In this document: positions 5,562-11,120 of the stretch, one piece after another | Layout: the number at the start of each line of letters is the position of its first letter | Position numbering within the stretch: the first letter of the stretch is position 1 | Assembly: GCA_900770055.1 (NCBI GenBank) | Contig: CAAGJD010000112.1 | Coordinates: 1 to 11,120, forward strand | Direction: 5' to 3' | DNA: 11,120 nt | DNA from: Acholeplasmatales bacterium | Lineage (GTDB): Bacteria > Bacillota_I > Bacilli_A > Acholeplasmatales > Anaeroplasmataceae | Notes under the pieces: model-generated | Databases searched by the model: none | Seen by the model: the letters and a program-made list of their open reading frames with translations, nothing else | Told to the model about the DNA's origin: nothing | Made by a program: the position numbers and the translations under genes

Positions 5562-5711
5562 ATGAGAACTAAGGTTATATTAGTTTGTGAAGAATGCTTA
5601 AGCCGTAATTACACAACTTCTAAAAATCCGCAAAAAAATACTGAGCGCTTAGAAGTTAAAAAGTTTTGTAAAACATGCAATAAGCATACAATACATAAAG
5701 AAACAAGATAA
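5562..5711 (+). CDS. rpmG: 50S ribosomal protein L33 (zinc-binding form)
   Basis: A 49-residue protein with the L33 pattern: MRTKVILVCEEC, then NYTTSKN, a short basic stretch, and KKFCKTCNKHTIHKETR at the end. Two CxxC pairs (Cys9/Cys12 and Cys36/Cys39) form the zinc ribbon, so this is the zinc-dependent (C+) paralogue. L33 sits in the large subunit near the E site. The ribosome binding site AAGGAG lies eight bases before the ATG. Its stop codon merges with the ribosome binding site of secE (TAAGGAG), eleven bases from the secE start, so the two are translated together. The place directly before secE-nusG is the usual one in Firmicutes. Confidence 0.93.
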   Translation: MRTKVILVCEECLSRNYTTSKNPQKNTERLEVKKFCKTCNKHTIHKETR

Positions 5712-5722
5712 GGAGAATTTTT

Positions 5723-6256
5723 ATGTCTGAAGAGAAAAAAACAACTGAAGAAGTAAATGTTGAAAAGACAACAAATCCAGAAGAAACTAAAGAAGCAACT
5801 GAATCTCAAAAGGTTCAAGAAAAATTAAAAAAGCAAATTGAAAAGAAGCAAGAACAAAGAGATAGAATGGGTGGTACAGCTCGTATCATTGAATATCTTA
5901 AAACTGAGCACAAATGGGAAAATTATGTATTTATTTTAGTTGCAGCATTAACATTAGTATTAGGTGGTTTAATGCTAACTGGCTTCCTTGTGCCAAATGA
6001 TAATATTCCTTTTATTAGAGATAATTCATTCCTTTTCGCAGTTGTCTTAACTGTAATTGGTTTTGCTGGTTTAATTTATGCTTTATATCCTTTCTTTAAG
6101 CCTGCATTCCCAGAGTTTAGGAAAATTACTTGGTTAACATTACCAAAGTTTGTTGCAAATTCAATAAGAGTATTTATTTTCTTAATTATTTTTGCTTTAT
6201 TATTCCAACTATATGAATTATTTATTACAAGTATTCTTTATAGAATTTTAGGATAA
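5723..6256 (+). CDS. secE: Preprotein translocase subunit SecE, extended three-helix form
   Basis: SecE is the small subunit that clamps SecY in the SecYEG protein-export channel. The diagnostic part is at the end: PEFRKITWLTLPKF (130-143), the amphipathic hinge with the conserved K-x-[IV]-x-W-x-[ST] pattern, followed by the last membrane helix (about 149-172). Most Firmicutes have only this part, in about 60 residues. Here it is preceded by a highly charged Glu/Lys-rich tail (1-50, possibly coiled coil around 28-48) and two further membrane helices (about 68-90 and 102-124), making 177 residues. Three helices recall E. coli SecE, but the acidic tail is longer. It lies between rpmG and nusG, 18 bases before nusG, which makes the identification firm. 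Confidence 0.9.
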   Translation: MSEEKKTTEEVNVEKTTNPEETKEATESQKVQEKLKKQIEKKQEQRDRMGGTARIIEYLKTEHKWENYVFILVAALTLVLGGLMLTGFLVPNDNIPFIRDNSFLFAVVLTVIGFAGLIYALYPFFKPAFPEFRKITWLTLPKFVANSIRVFIFLIIFALLFQLYELFITSILYRILG

Positions 6257-6274
6257 TATAAGGAGAGTTTTAGT

Positions 6275-6838
6275 ATGAAAAGATGGTATATTGTAACAAC
6301 TTATTCAGGATATGAAAATTCTGTTAAGACAGACTTAGAACGTCGTAGAGAATCAATGAACATGGAGCATTTTGTTCATCAGGTTTTAGTTCCAGAAGAA
6401 ATTGAAGAAGTAACTGATAAAAAGGGAAATAAAAAACAAAAAGTAAACAAGCTATTTCCAGGTTATTTATTTGTTGAAATGGAACTTGAACAAAATCCAA
6501 ATACTGGAGCTTGGATTATGAATGATGACGCTTGGTTTATGGTTCGTAATACACCAAAGGTTACAGGATTCTTAGGCTCAAGCGGTGGAGGTACTAAGCC
6601 AGTGCCAGTTCCTAAGGATGAAATGGACGCAATTTTAAGACAATTAGGTATGATTGTTACTCCTAAATTTGAAATTAACATTGGCGATCATGTAGAGGTA
6701 ACTCAAGGATCATTCCATGGTACAGTTGGTCAGGTTTCAAAGATTGATGAGGAAAAGAATATCGTTACTATTCTTATTGAAATGTTTGGTCGTTTAACTC
6801 CAATGGAATTCCCAATTGCTCAAATTAAAAAATTATAA
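6275..6838 (+). CDS. nusG: Transcription elongation/antitermination factor NusG
   Basis: A 187-residue NusG. It binds the RNA polymerase clamp and affects pausing, Rho-dependent termination and coupling with the ribosome. The N-terminal NGN domain (about 2-118) opens with KRWYIVTTYSGYEN and carries FPGYLFVEME (61-70). The loop at 71-80 (LEQNPNTGAW) is typical of Gram-positive forms. The KOW domain (about 135-187) has FEINIGDHVEV, GSFHGTVGQV and EMFGRLTPMEF. The length is normal. It ends seven bases before a strong terminator, so it is the last gene of the rpmG-secE-nusG transcript. In many bacteria rplK and rplA follow directly, but not here. Confidence 0.96.
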   Translation: MKRWYIVTTYSGYENSVKTDLERRRESMNMEHFVHQVLVPEEIEEVTDKKGNKKQKVNKLFPGYLFVEMELEQNPNTGAWIMNDDAWFMVRNTPKVTGFLGSSGGGTKPVPVPKDEMDAILRQLGMIVTPKFEINIGDHVEVTQGSFHGTVGQVSKIDEEKNIVTILIEMFGRLTPMEFPIAQIKKL

Positions 6839-6844
6839 TATATT

Positions 6845-6866
6845 ACCCACTTTTGTGGGTTTTTTG
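6845..6866 (+). terminator. Intrinsic terminator after nusG
   Basis: ACCCAC-TTTT-GTGGGT with a perfect 6-bp GC-rich stem, followed by six T residues. It separates the ribosomal/secretion genes from the following kinase-like gene and argues against a start of that gene inside nusG. Confidence 0.88.
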
Positions 6867-6887
6867 TCTTTTTTTCGGGAGGTAGTT

Positions 6888-7406
6888 ATGAAGATACAAA
6901 TAATAGGTTTTTCTGGCAGTGGGAAATCAACACTTGCAAAGAATTTAGGTAAACATTACAATATTCCGGTTTTGCATTTGGACTCTCTACACTTTAAAGA
7001 GAATTGGATAGAAGAAGATAATAAAATTTTTAATGAAAAAGTTGAAAAATTTTTAAATGAAAATGCTTCTTGGATTATAGATGGAAACTATAAAAGTATT
7101 GCTACACGAAGATTTACTGAATGTGATTTGTTAATTTTTTTAGATTATAATCGTTTCTTTTGTTATAAAGAAGCTAAAAAACGCTATAAAAAATATAAAG
7201 GAAAAACTAGGGAGGACATGACACCTGGCTGTAATGAAAAGATGGATCATGAATTTAAAATGTGGCTATTATTTAAAGGAAGAACTAGAAAAAGAAGAAA
7301 AAGATTATTATCTCAATGTAAAAATCATCCGAATAGTTTAATATTTAAAAATAGAAAAGCCTTATTTAAGTATTTAGAAGCTAATAATATAGAATTTGAA
7401 AGATAA
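6888..7406 (+). CDS. P-loop NTPase of the FlaR / adenylate-kinase-like family
   Basis: A 172-residue cytoplasmic protein with a Walker A loop GFSGSGKST (7-15) and the pattern of the small kinase-like proteins often labelled FlaR, 'DNA topology modulation protein': VLHLDSLHF.ENW (28-40), then SWIIDGNYKS (61-70), LLIFLDYNRF (81-90) and a basic Arg/Lys-rich helix (about 96-108 and 131-140). These proteins probably phosphorylate a small substrate, but none is established, and the FlaR name comes from indirect genetics. The start at 6888 has the strong site GGGAGG. A longer frame from 6816 runs through the nusG terminator and is rejected. The gene stands alone between nusG and the pectate lyase. 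Confidence 0.8.
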   Translation: MKIQIIGFSGSGKSTLAKNLGKHYNIPVLHLDSLHFKENWIEEDNKIFNEKVEKFLNENASWIIDGNYKSIATRRFTECDLLIFLDYNRFFCYKEAKKRYKKYKGKTREDMTPGCNEKMDHEFKMWLLFKGRTRKRRKRLLSQCKNHPNSLIFKNRKALFKYLEANNIEFER

Positions 7407-7448
7407 TTATGATATTATAAAAATAAATATCGATTTAGTGAGGTTTTT

Positions 7449-9476
7449 ATGAAAAAAATTAAGATTACATTATTAAGCATATTAGCTTTATTAGGATTAT
7501 CATCCTGTGTTAGTAATTATGAAGGTACAAATACTACTACTCCTTCAATATTACTAACAACGCAACCAACAAAAGAACCAACTACTGTGCCAACAAAAAA
7601 ACCAACAACAGCACCAACAGTAGCGCCAACAAGTGCTCCAACAACAGCACCAACAGTAGCACCAACAACACAACCAACAGTAGTTTCAACAACACAACCA
7701 ACAACAGCTCCTGTTGTTCACAAGGCTGGTTATGAATATTTAGCTTCAAAAAGTGAAAGTATTCAAAGTAACTTTGATGCGGCAGGCTATGTAGAAAATA
7801 AACTACCTGATTTTTCGGTTTATGAAAATACTAGCTCATATGTTCAGGTTTTTACACCTGAAGAGCTATTAGATGCTTTAGTTAAGGCTAAATATGAATA
7901 TACTAATCTTTGGGTATTTGATGCTAGAAACGATGAGGAAAAAGCTTTAGTTGAAAGATTAACATACTTAGAGGACTTAAGAAGTAATGGTATTATTTCA
8001 CCAGAAGAAGAAACAGAGCGTAAAAGCATTGAAGCACAGCTAAAAACTCTTGGAACTCCAGGTCATGTTGAACAAGAATTAATTAAAGAAGGTACTGTTC
8101 ATGTTATTGAAATCATGAATGATTTAAATCTTGGATTTTATACTTTAGATCAGGTTAAGGTTAATACAAATGGAGTATATGATTCTGTAATTGATGACTT
8201 TTCGGCAAAACAATCTAGTATTATTCCAAAGCTTGCAATGTCTCAAAGATTTACAAATAATGGTGTTTCTCAAATTAAAATTGAAAATACTTCTAATCTA
8301 TTAATCTATTCTAAAAATGCATCAAAGCTATTAAATTGTGGTATTAAGCTAACAAGTGATAATAATATCATTGTTAGAAATATTGAATTTGATGATATTT
8401 GGCAATGGGAGGATTCGGCATTAGCTGCTCCTGGTGTAATAATTGGTGATTATGATGCCTTTGGTTGGGCATTCTTCAAGATTTCAAACTGTGGCTATGT
8501 TTGGATTGACCACTGTACATTTGGTAAATCTTATGATGGCCAAATAGATTATTCACATCCTACATACGCTATTAATAAAAGCGTATGCTTTAGAGCACCT
8601 TATGGTGCAGATGGAAATAATGGCTTACATATTTCTAACTGCTATTTTAAAGCTGGTGATGCATCTAAAGATGGTGAATTATATAAGACAATGAAAAAAA
8701 TTGAAATTGATTATCAATTAGGAAATGATAATTATTTATATTACAAACAATTAAGAAATTTAGGTGCGACATTTGAACAAATCTTAAATGGTGTTGCAGC
8801 TCCACAAAAGAAGGGCTTCTTATTAGGAGATAGTGGTGATCAATTAGAATATAATCAAGAAATTAACGTTTCTTTTGCTAATAATGTATTTAAAAACATT
8901 GAAGATAGATTACCAAAAATTAGAGGTGGAAATGCTTATCTATACAACAATATCATTGATAATTATGAATACATTAGCTACCGTACTGAATTAATTAAAG
9001 CTGGTGTAAAAGGAATATCAGGAATTAATGGAAGCTATAAATGTGCAATAGTTAGCCAAGGTGTTGTTTGTGGACTAGATGGTTCAGTATATGCTGAAAA
9101 CACAATGTATCGTGGAGTAGAATCACTTCTTAAAAACAATGATAAAGCTAATTCAAGTACTGGTGCAGTAGGTGAATTTGTAAATGGTGGATATAAATTC
9201 AGTAATGTATTATATCAATATACTTCTGATAGTGAAGCCTATATTGGTTCTACAACTGATGAAAATCACCTATTTAACAATTACAATTCAACACCAACAA
9301 CATTATCAACTGATTACTTCAAATGGCATACAGAGGATAATATTAAACCATTTGATACAATATTATATTCCTTAGATGAACTTGAAAATATTTTATATAA
9401 TGAATTACCTGTTGGTGCAAATAAAGAGTTAGCAGATATGTATTTATATACAAGATTATCTGATTATTTAAAGTAA
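7449..9476 (+). CDS. Pectate lyase family 1 lipoprotein with Thr/Pro-rich linker
   Basis: A 675-residue exported enzyme. The lipoprotein signal MKKIKITLLSILALLGLSSC ends in the lipobox LSSC, so Cys20 should be lipidated and the protein anchored outside the membrane. Residues 37-90 form a flexible linker of repeated P-T-x motifs. The rest is a right-handed beta-helix of the polysaccharide lyase family 1 type, which cleaves pectate (polygalacturonate) by beta-elimination with Ca2+. YVWIDHCTF (350-358) and DGQID (363-367) match the WIDH region and acidic Ca2+ site, and RLPKIRGGNAYLYNN (487-501) matches the R-x-P-x-x-R-x-G motif with the catalytic Arg. Two segments are unusual: a charged insert at about 158-212, and a Lys-rich insert at about 405-450. 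The start is fixed by GTGAGG at 7438-7443. Confidence 0.9.
   Translation: MKKIKITLLSILALLGLSSCVSNYEGTNTTTPSILLTTQPTKEPTTVPTKKPTTAPTVAPTSAPTTAPTVAPTTQPTVVSTTQPTTAPVVHKAGYEYLASKSESIQSNFDAAGYVENKLPDFSVYENTSSYVQVFTPEELLDALVKAKYEYTNLWVFDARNDEEKALVERLTYLEDLRSNGIISPEEETERKSIEAQLKTLGTPGHVEQELIKEGTVHVIEIMNDLNLGFYTLDQVKVNTNGVYDSVIDDFSAKQSSIIPKLAMSQRFTNNGVSQIKIENTSNLLIYSKNASKLLNCGIKLTSDNNIIVRNIEFDDIWQWEDSALAAPGVIIGDYDAFGWAFFKISNCGYVWIDHCTFGKSYDGQIDYSHPTYAINKSVCFRAPYGADGNNGLHISNCYFKAGDASKDGELYKTMKKIEIDYQLGNDNYLYYKQLRNLGATFEQILNGVAAPQKKGFLLGDSGDQLEYNQEINVSFANNVFKNIEDRLPKIRGGNAYLYNNIIDNYEYISYRTELIKAGVKGISGINGSYKCAIVSQGVVCGLDGSVYAENTMYRGVESLLKNNDKANSSTGAVGEFVNGGYKFSNVLYQYTSDSEAYIGSTTDENHLFNNYNSTPTTLSTDYFKWHTEDNIKPFDTILYSLDELENILYNELPVGANKELADMYLYTRLSDYLK
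7602..7667 (+). repeat. 36-bp period tandem repeat in the pectate lyase linker
   Basis: A 30-base segment starting CCAACAACAGCACCAACAGT at 7602 recurs at 7638 with a single difference (G/A). The period is 36 bases, or 12 codons. Weaker CCAACA-rich repeats extend from about 7560 to 7710. The repeat codes for the Thr/Pro/Ala linker. Slippage would change linker length in frame. Confidence 0.75.
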
Positions 9477-9492
9477 AATACTATAAAAGAAT

Positions 9493-9547
9493 AAAAAAGA
9501 AATCATTTACTTCGAAAATAAAATTTGGTAGCTATGATTTCTTTTTT
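9493..9547. terminator. Bidirectional terminator between the converging pectate lyase and XRE genes
   Basis: AAAAAAGAAATCAT (9493-9506) and ATGATTTCTTTTTT (9534-9547) are perfect 14-bp complements around a 27-base loop. Because the arms begin and end in A6/T6, each strand has a stem followed by T residues, which suits the convergent genes on either side. The right half (9529-9547) is identical to 10411-10429. Confidence 0.75.
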
Positions 9548-9576
9548 ATTATATATAAATAATATTTGCTAAATAA

Positions 9577-9942
9577 TTACTTTGTTATATTATATAGAGA
9601 TTTTAAGATATTTGAAATCTCTTTTTTCTGTTCTAGAGTACAGTTTTCTCTAATCTTATTTACACATTCTTCAAAATCATTAATTGAATCTTTTATCATT
9701 TCGTTAGCAACAATATTAAATTCATCTTCAGAAGATACCATTATTACATCTTTATCTAATAAATAATCTGTAGGTACTTTAAATATATTAGCTAGTTCTA
9801 CTATTTGATTAATAGAAGGTTCACTTCGTCCTATTTCCCAACTAGAAATAACATATTGTTTTACATTTAGTTTTTCAGCTAATTCAATTTGACTTAAATT
9901 ATTTCTTATTCTTAACTTTTTTAATGAATCTTTAAATGCCAT
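9577..9942 (-). CDS. XRE-family (Cro/CI-type) DNA-binding regulator
   Basis: A 121-residue protein. Residues 5-62 form an HTH_3 domain: LKKLRIRNNLSQIELAEKLN, then VKQYVISSWEIGRSEPSI and LANIFKVPTDYLL, with the expected Q-x-x-L-A and S-x-W-E-x-G-R-x-x-P positions. The C-terminal part (65-121) is acidic and helical without a recognised domain, probably for dimerisation. A GTG three codons upstream (9951) is in frame, but it lies inside the ribosome binding site AAAGGTGA, so the ATG at 9942 is preferred. It is transcribed away from the DUF1016 copies. The shared gap carries its promoter and a spaced inverted repeat, so auto-repression together with control of the DUF1016 genes is likely but not shown. 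Confidence 0.87.
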   Translation of the reverse strand: MAFKDSLKKLRIRNNLSQIELAEKLNVKQYVISSWEIGRSEPSINQIVELANIFKVPTDYLLDKDVIMVSSEDEFNIVANEMIKDSINDFEECVNKIRENCTLEQKKEISNILKSLYNITK

Positions 9943-9952
9943 ATTTATCACC

Positions 9953-10028
9953 TTTTTTCTAAAACTATTATAAATTATTAGTGTAATAAATGCAAGTATT
10001 ATAAATTTTATGCAAATTTAACTTGAAA
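9953..10028. repeat. 76-bp promoter-region repeat, copy A
   Basis: From TTTTTTCTAAAA at 9953 the sequence can be aligned without gaps to 10424-10499, at a constant offset of 471 bases. By my count 61 of 76 positions agree. The longest shared run is TGTAATAAATGCAAGT. The first T residues of this copy are the complement of the XRE ribosome binding site. Confidence 0.75.
9967..10028. promoter_or_regulatory. Divergent promoters and operator-like arms next to the XRE gene (copy A)
   Basis: On the minus strand, TTGCAT (9995-9990) and TATAAT (9972-9967), 17 bases apart, form a good promoter for the XRE gene. On the plus strand TTGAAA (10023-10028) would be a -35 box, but no good -10 follows. Inverted arms CAAGT (9993-9997) and ACTTG (10021-10025) overlap the two -35 boxes. 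The same arrangement recurs at 10464-10496 with the same 33-base outer spacing. Confidence 0.55.
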
Positions 10029-10066
10029 TAATGAGATTTACAAATGAATTTGAATTGGGTGAAATT

Positions 10067-10433
10067 ATGCAACAAACTGTTTCACAAATTCCATAGAGAA
10101 CAATTAATGACGAGTATTATTTAAATGACTTATCAAAAATCAAAGAAAAGTATGGGAAATAAATATATTGAAAGATTATCTAAAGATTTAAAAGATTATG
10201 GTAAGGGATATTCAATAACAAATTTGAAGTATATGTCACGTTTAGCAAGTGAATTTAATACTTTTGAATTTAGTCAGCAACCTGCTGGCCAAATACCATG
10301 GTTCACTTTATTATAAATTATGCATAAATCAAAATCTCATGAAGAAATGTTATGGTATACTAACCAAACAAATAAAAATGTTTGGTCAAGAAATATGGTA
10401 CTAAACCAAATAGCTATGATTTCTTTTTTCTAA
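10067..10433 (+). pseudogene. Decayed DUF1016 (YhcG-like) gene, N-terminal part only
   Basis: Pieces match the intact gene at 10565 in order: EYYLNDLSKIKE (N terminus), MGNKYIERLSKDLKDYGKGY, LKYMSRLASEF, QQPAGQIPWFTL, then after a stop KSHEEMLWYTNQTNKN and MVLNQIAM. The defects are a deletion of about 94 bases between two AATCAAAGAAA repeats, a missing G in the GGGG of the Trp-Gly codons, a TAA near 10314, and loss of the whole C-terminal nuclease domain after codon position 146 of the intact gene. An ATG at 10067 with GGGTGA opens a nine-codon frame (MQQTVSQIP) that resembles the QQAVGQIPW segment out of order. No functional product is expected. Confidence 0.85.
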
Positions 10434-10499
10434 AATTCCTTTATATTATTAATGTAATAAATGCAAGTTGCAGTAATTTTATGTAAAATCAACTTGAAT
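10424..10499. repeat. 76-bp promoter-region repeat, copy B
   Basis: Gap-free counterpart of 9953-10028. It begins inside the tail of the decayed DUF1016 copy and ends in the -35 box of the second DUF1016 gene. Unlike copy A it has lost the leftward TATAAT, so it keeps only rightward promoter function. Confidence 0.75.
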
Positions 10500-10522
10500 C
10501 GAATAATCACATATGTTAATAT
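10464..10522 (+). promoter_or_regulatory. Promoter and operator-like inverted repeat of the second DUF1016 gene
   Basis: TTGAAT (10494-10499), 17 bases, then TAATAT (10517-10522) form a reasonable promoter. The arms CAAGTTG (10464-10470) and CAACTTG (10490-10496) are exact 7-bp complements, and the right arm overlaps the -35 box. A dimeric repressor, most simply the XRE protein coded nearby, could bind here. That binding is inference. Confidence 0.55.
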
Positions 10523-10564
10523 AAATATGCAAATATTACATAATCAAATTGAGAGGATATTGTT

Positions 10565-11120
10565 ATGATTAAGACAAAAGAAATAACTATTATTGAGAAA
10601 GATTATTTAACTGATTTAAATAAAATCAAAGAAACTATTAAAACTAACCAAGCTAAGGCAATGGTAGTTGTTAATAGTGCTATGATAATGACCTATTATG
10701 AAATAGGTACTATCATTAATCAAAGAAAAGTATGGGGAAACAAATATATTGAAAGACTAGCCAATGATCTAAAGGAATATGGTAAAGGATACTCGGTATC
10801 TAATTTGAAATATATGGTGCAATTTGCAAATGAATTTACAATAGAGGAAATTAGCCAACAAGCTGTTGGCCAAATTCCTTGGAGCACGTTAGTAACAGTT
10901 ATTATGGCAAAATCCAATTCTCATGAAGAAATGTTATGGTATATTAAAGAGACTCATAAAAATGGCTGGTCTAGAAGTATGGTATTAAATCAGATAGCTA
11001 TGAAGGCTTATGAAAGAAGCTTAATAAGTCCTACAACCACTGAGACAGTTGTTTCTTCTAATGATTTAACTAATGAATTATTTAAGGATACCTATGTATT
11101 TGATTTTTTAGATAAAGAAA
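10565..11120 (+). CDS. DUF1016 (YhcG-like, PDDEXK nuclease superfamily) protein, partial at window end
   Basis: The first 185 codons are open and cut by the window edge. Residues about 12-155 form the N-terminal DUF1016 domain: YYEIGTIINQRKVWGNKYIE, LANDLKEYGKGYSVSNLKYM, then QQAVGQIPWSTL and SHEEMLWYIKETHKNGWSRS. The last residues, LFKDTYVFDFLDKE, are the hinge into the C-terminal PDDEXK-like nuclease domain, which lies outside. Full-length members have about 340-380 residues. They are putative nucleases common in accessory regions, often near restriction-modification genes. Their cellular role is not settled. The ribosome binding site GAGAGG lies eight bases before the ATG. A decayed sister copy is directly upstream, with a duplicated promoter segment in between. 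Two AATCAAAGAAA repeats (10624-10634 and 10718-10728) lie in this gene where the sister copy has a deletion. Confidence 0.9.
   Translation, partial: MIKTKEITIIEKDYLTDLNKIKETIKTNQAKAMVVVNSAMIMTYYEIGTIINQRKVWGNKYIERLANDLKEYGKGYSVSNLKYMVQFANEFTIEEISQQAVGQIPWSTLVTVIMAKSNSHEEMLWYIKETHKNGWSRSMVLNQIAMKAYERSLISPTTTETVVSSNDLTNELFKDTYVFDFLDKE

Noticed and set aside
6816..6887. Longer start of the kinase-like gene inside the end of nusG.
   Set aside because: The extension reads through a strong terminator and encodes no conserved residues. The ATG at 6888 has GGGAGG in front and gives the normal P-loop start.
7560..7710. CCAACA-rich repeats as a CRISPR-like or non-coding tandem array.
   Set aside because: The repeats keep the reading frame, have no unique spacers and encode a Thr/Pro linker directly after a lipoprotein signal.
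9943..9951. GTG start three codons upstream for the XRE gene.
   Set aside because: The GTG is part of the ribosome binding site AAAGGTGA, which is correctly spaced for the ATG at 9942.
1..11120. The contig might be circular or join end to end, because both ends carry DUF1016 sequence at nearly adjacent protein positions.
   Set aside because: The left piece is preceded by an ATPase remnant and by adapter sequence, the two ends do not overlap in sequence, and the window contains chromosomal core genes.
1..11120. Recoding of TGA as Trp, since no well-supported gene ends in TGA.
   Set aside because: Trp is written TGG in these genes and no conserved protein contains in-frame TGA. TAA preference is expected at this base composition.

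Overview
The window looks like a contig from a low-GC, AT-rich member of the Bacillota (Bacilli/Erysipelotrichia-like or a related gut lineage). The evidence is strong GAGGTG/AGGAGG-type ribosome binding sites, the core gene order rlmB-sigH-rpmG-secE-nusG known from Firmicutes, and AT-biased codons with TAA as nearly the only stop. No gene needs TGA read as Trp. The first 12 bases match the 3' end of a standard Illumina adapter, so the left edge is a contig end that still carries library sequence.

Layout. (1) 1-500: gene debris. The start of a DUF4143-type P-loop ATPase is cut just before its Walker A motif and joined to a piece of the C-terminal nuclease domain of a DUF1016 (YhcG/PDDEXK) protein. 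A rightward terminator follows. (2) 495-2819: an AraC-family regulator and a MATE efflux pump are transcribed away from each other, with a 16-bp palindrome between them. (3) 2820-4230: an accessory island. It holds an intact AbiEi-like (DUF6088) antitoxin with its own promoter and operator-like inverted repeat, and only the first 23 codons of what should be its toxin partner. Scars of insertion sequences follow: two IS21-like end repeats, and a 28-bp repeat that also occurs on the other side of the antitoxin gene. (4) 4244-6866: housekeeping genes for a 23S rRNA 2'-O-methyltransferase (rlmB), a SigH-like sigma factor, ribosomal protein L33 (rpmG, 49 codons), an unusually long three-helix SecE, and NusG, closed by a terminator where rplK-rplA would usually follow. 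(5) 6888-9547: a FlaR/adenylate-kinase-like P-loop protein, and a secreted family-1 pectate lyase anchored as a lipoprotein through a Thr/Pro-rich repeat linker. A perfect hairpin then serves two converging genes. (6) 9577-11120: an XRE repressor-like gene on the minus strand, a decayed DUF1016 copy, and a better-preserved DUF1016 gene that runs off the window. The promoter/operator segment next to the XRE gene is duplicated in front of the second DUF1016 gene.

How the genes may work together. AraC-MATE is a likely inducible export pair. The rpmG-secE-nusG genes form one transcript that starts at a good promoter lying over the end of sigH. The pectate lyase suggests degradation of plant polysaccharide at the cell surface. 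The XRE and DUF1016 genes form a small module with shared, spaced inverted-repeat operators and a history of duplication and decay. I do not see a clearly new system. The XRE/DUF1016 module with its duplicated operator, and the antitoxin left without a toxin, are the parts most worth checking.
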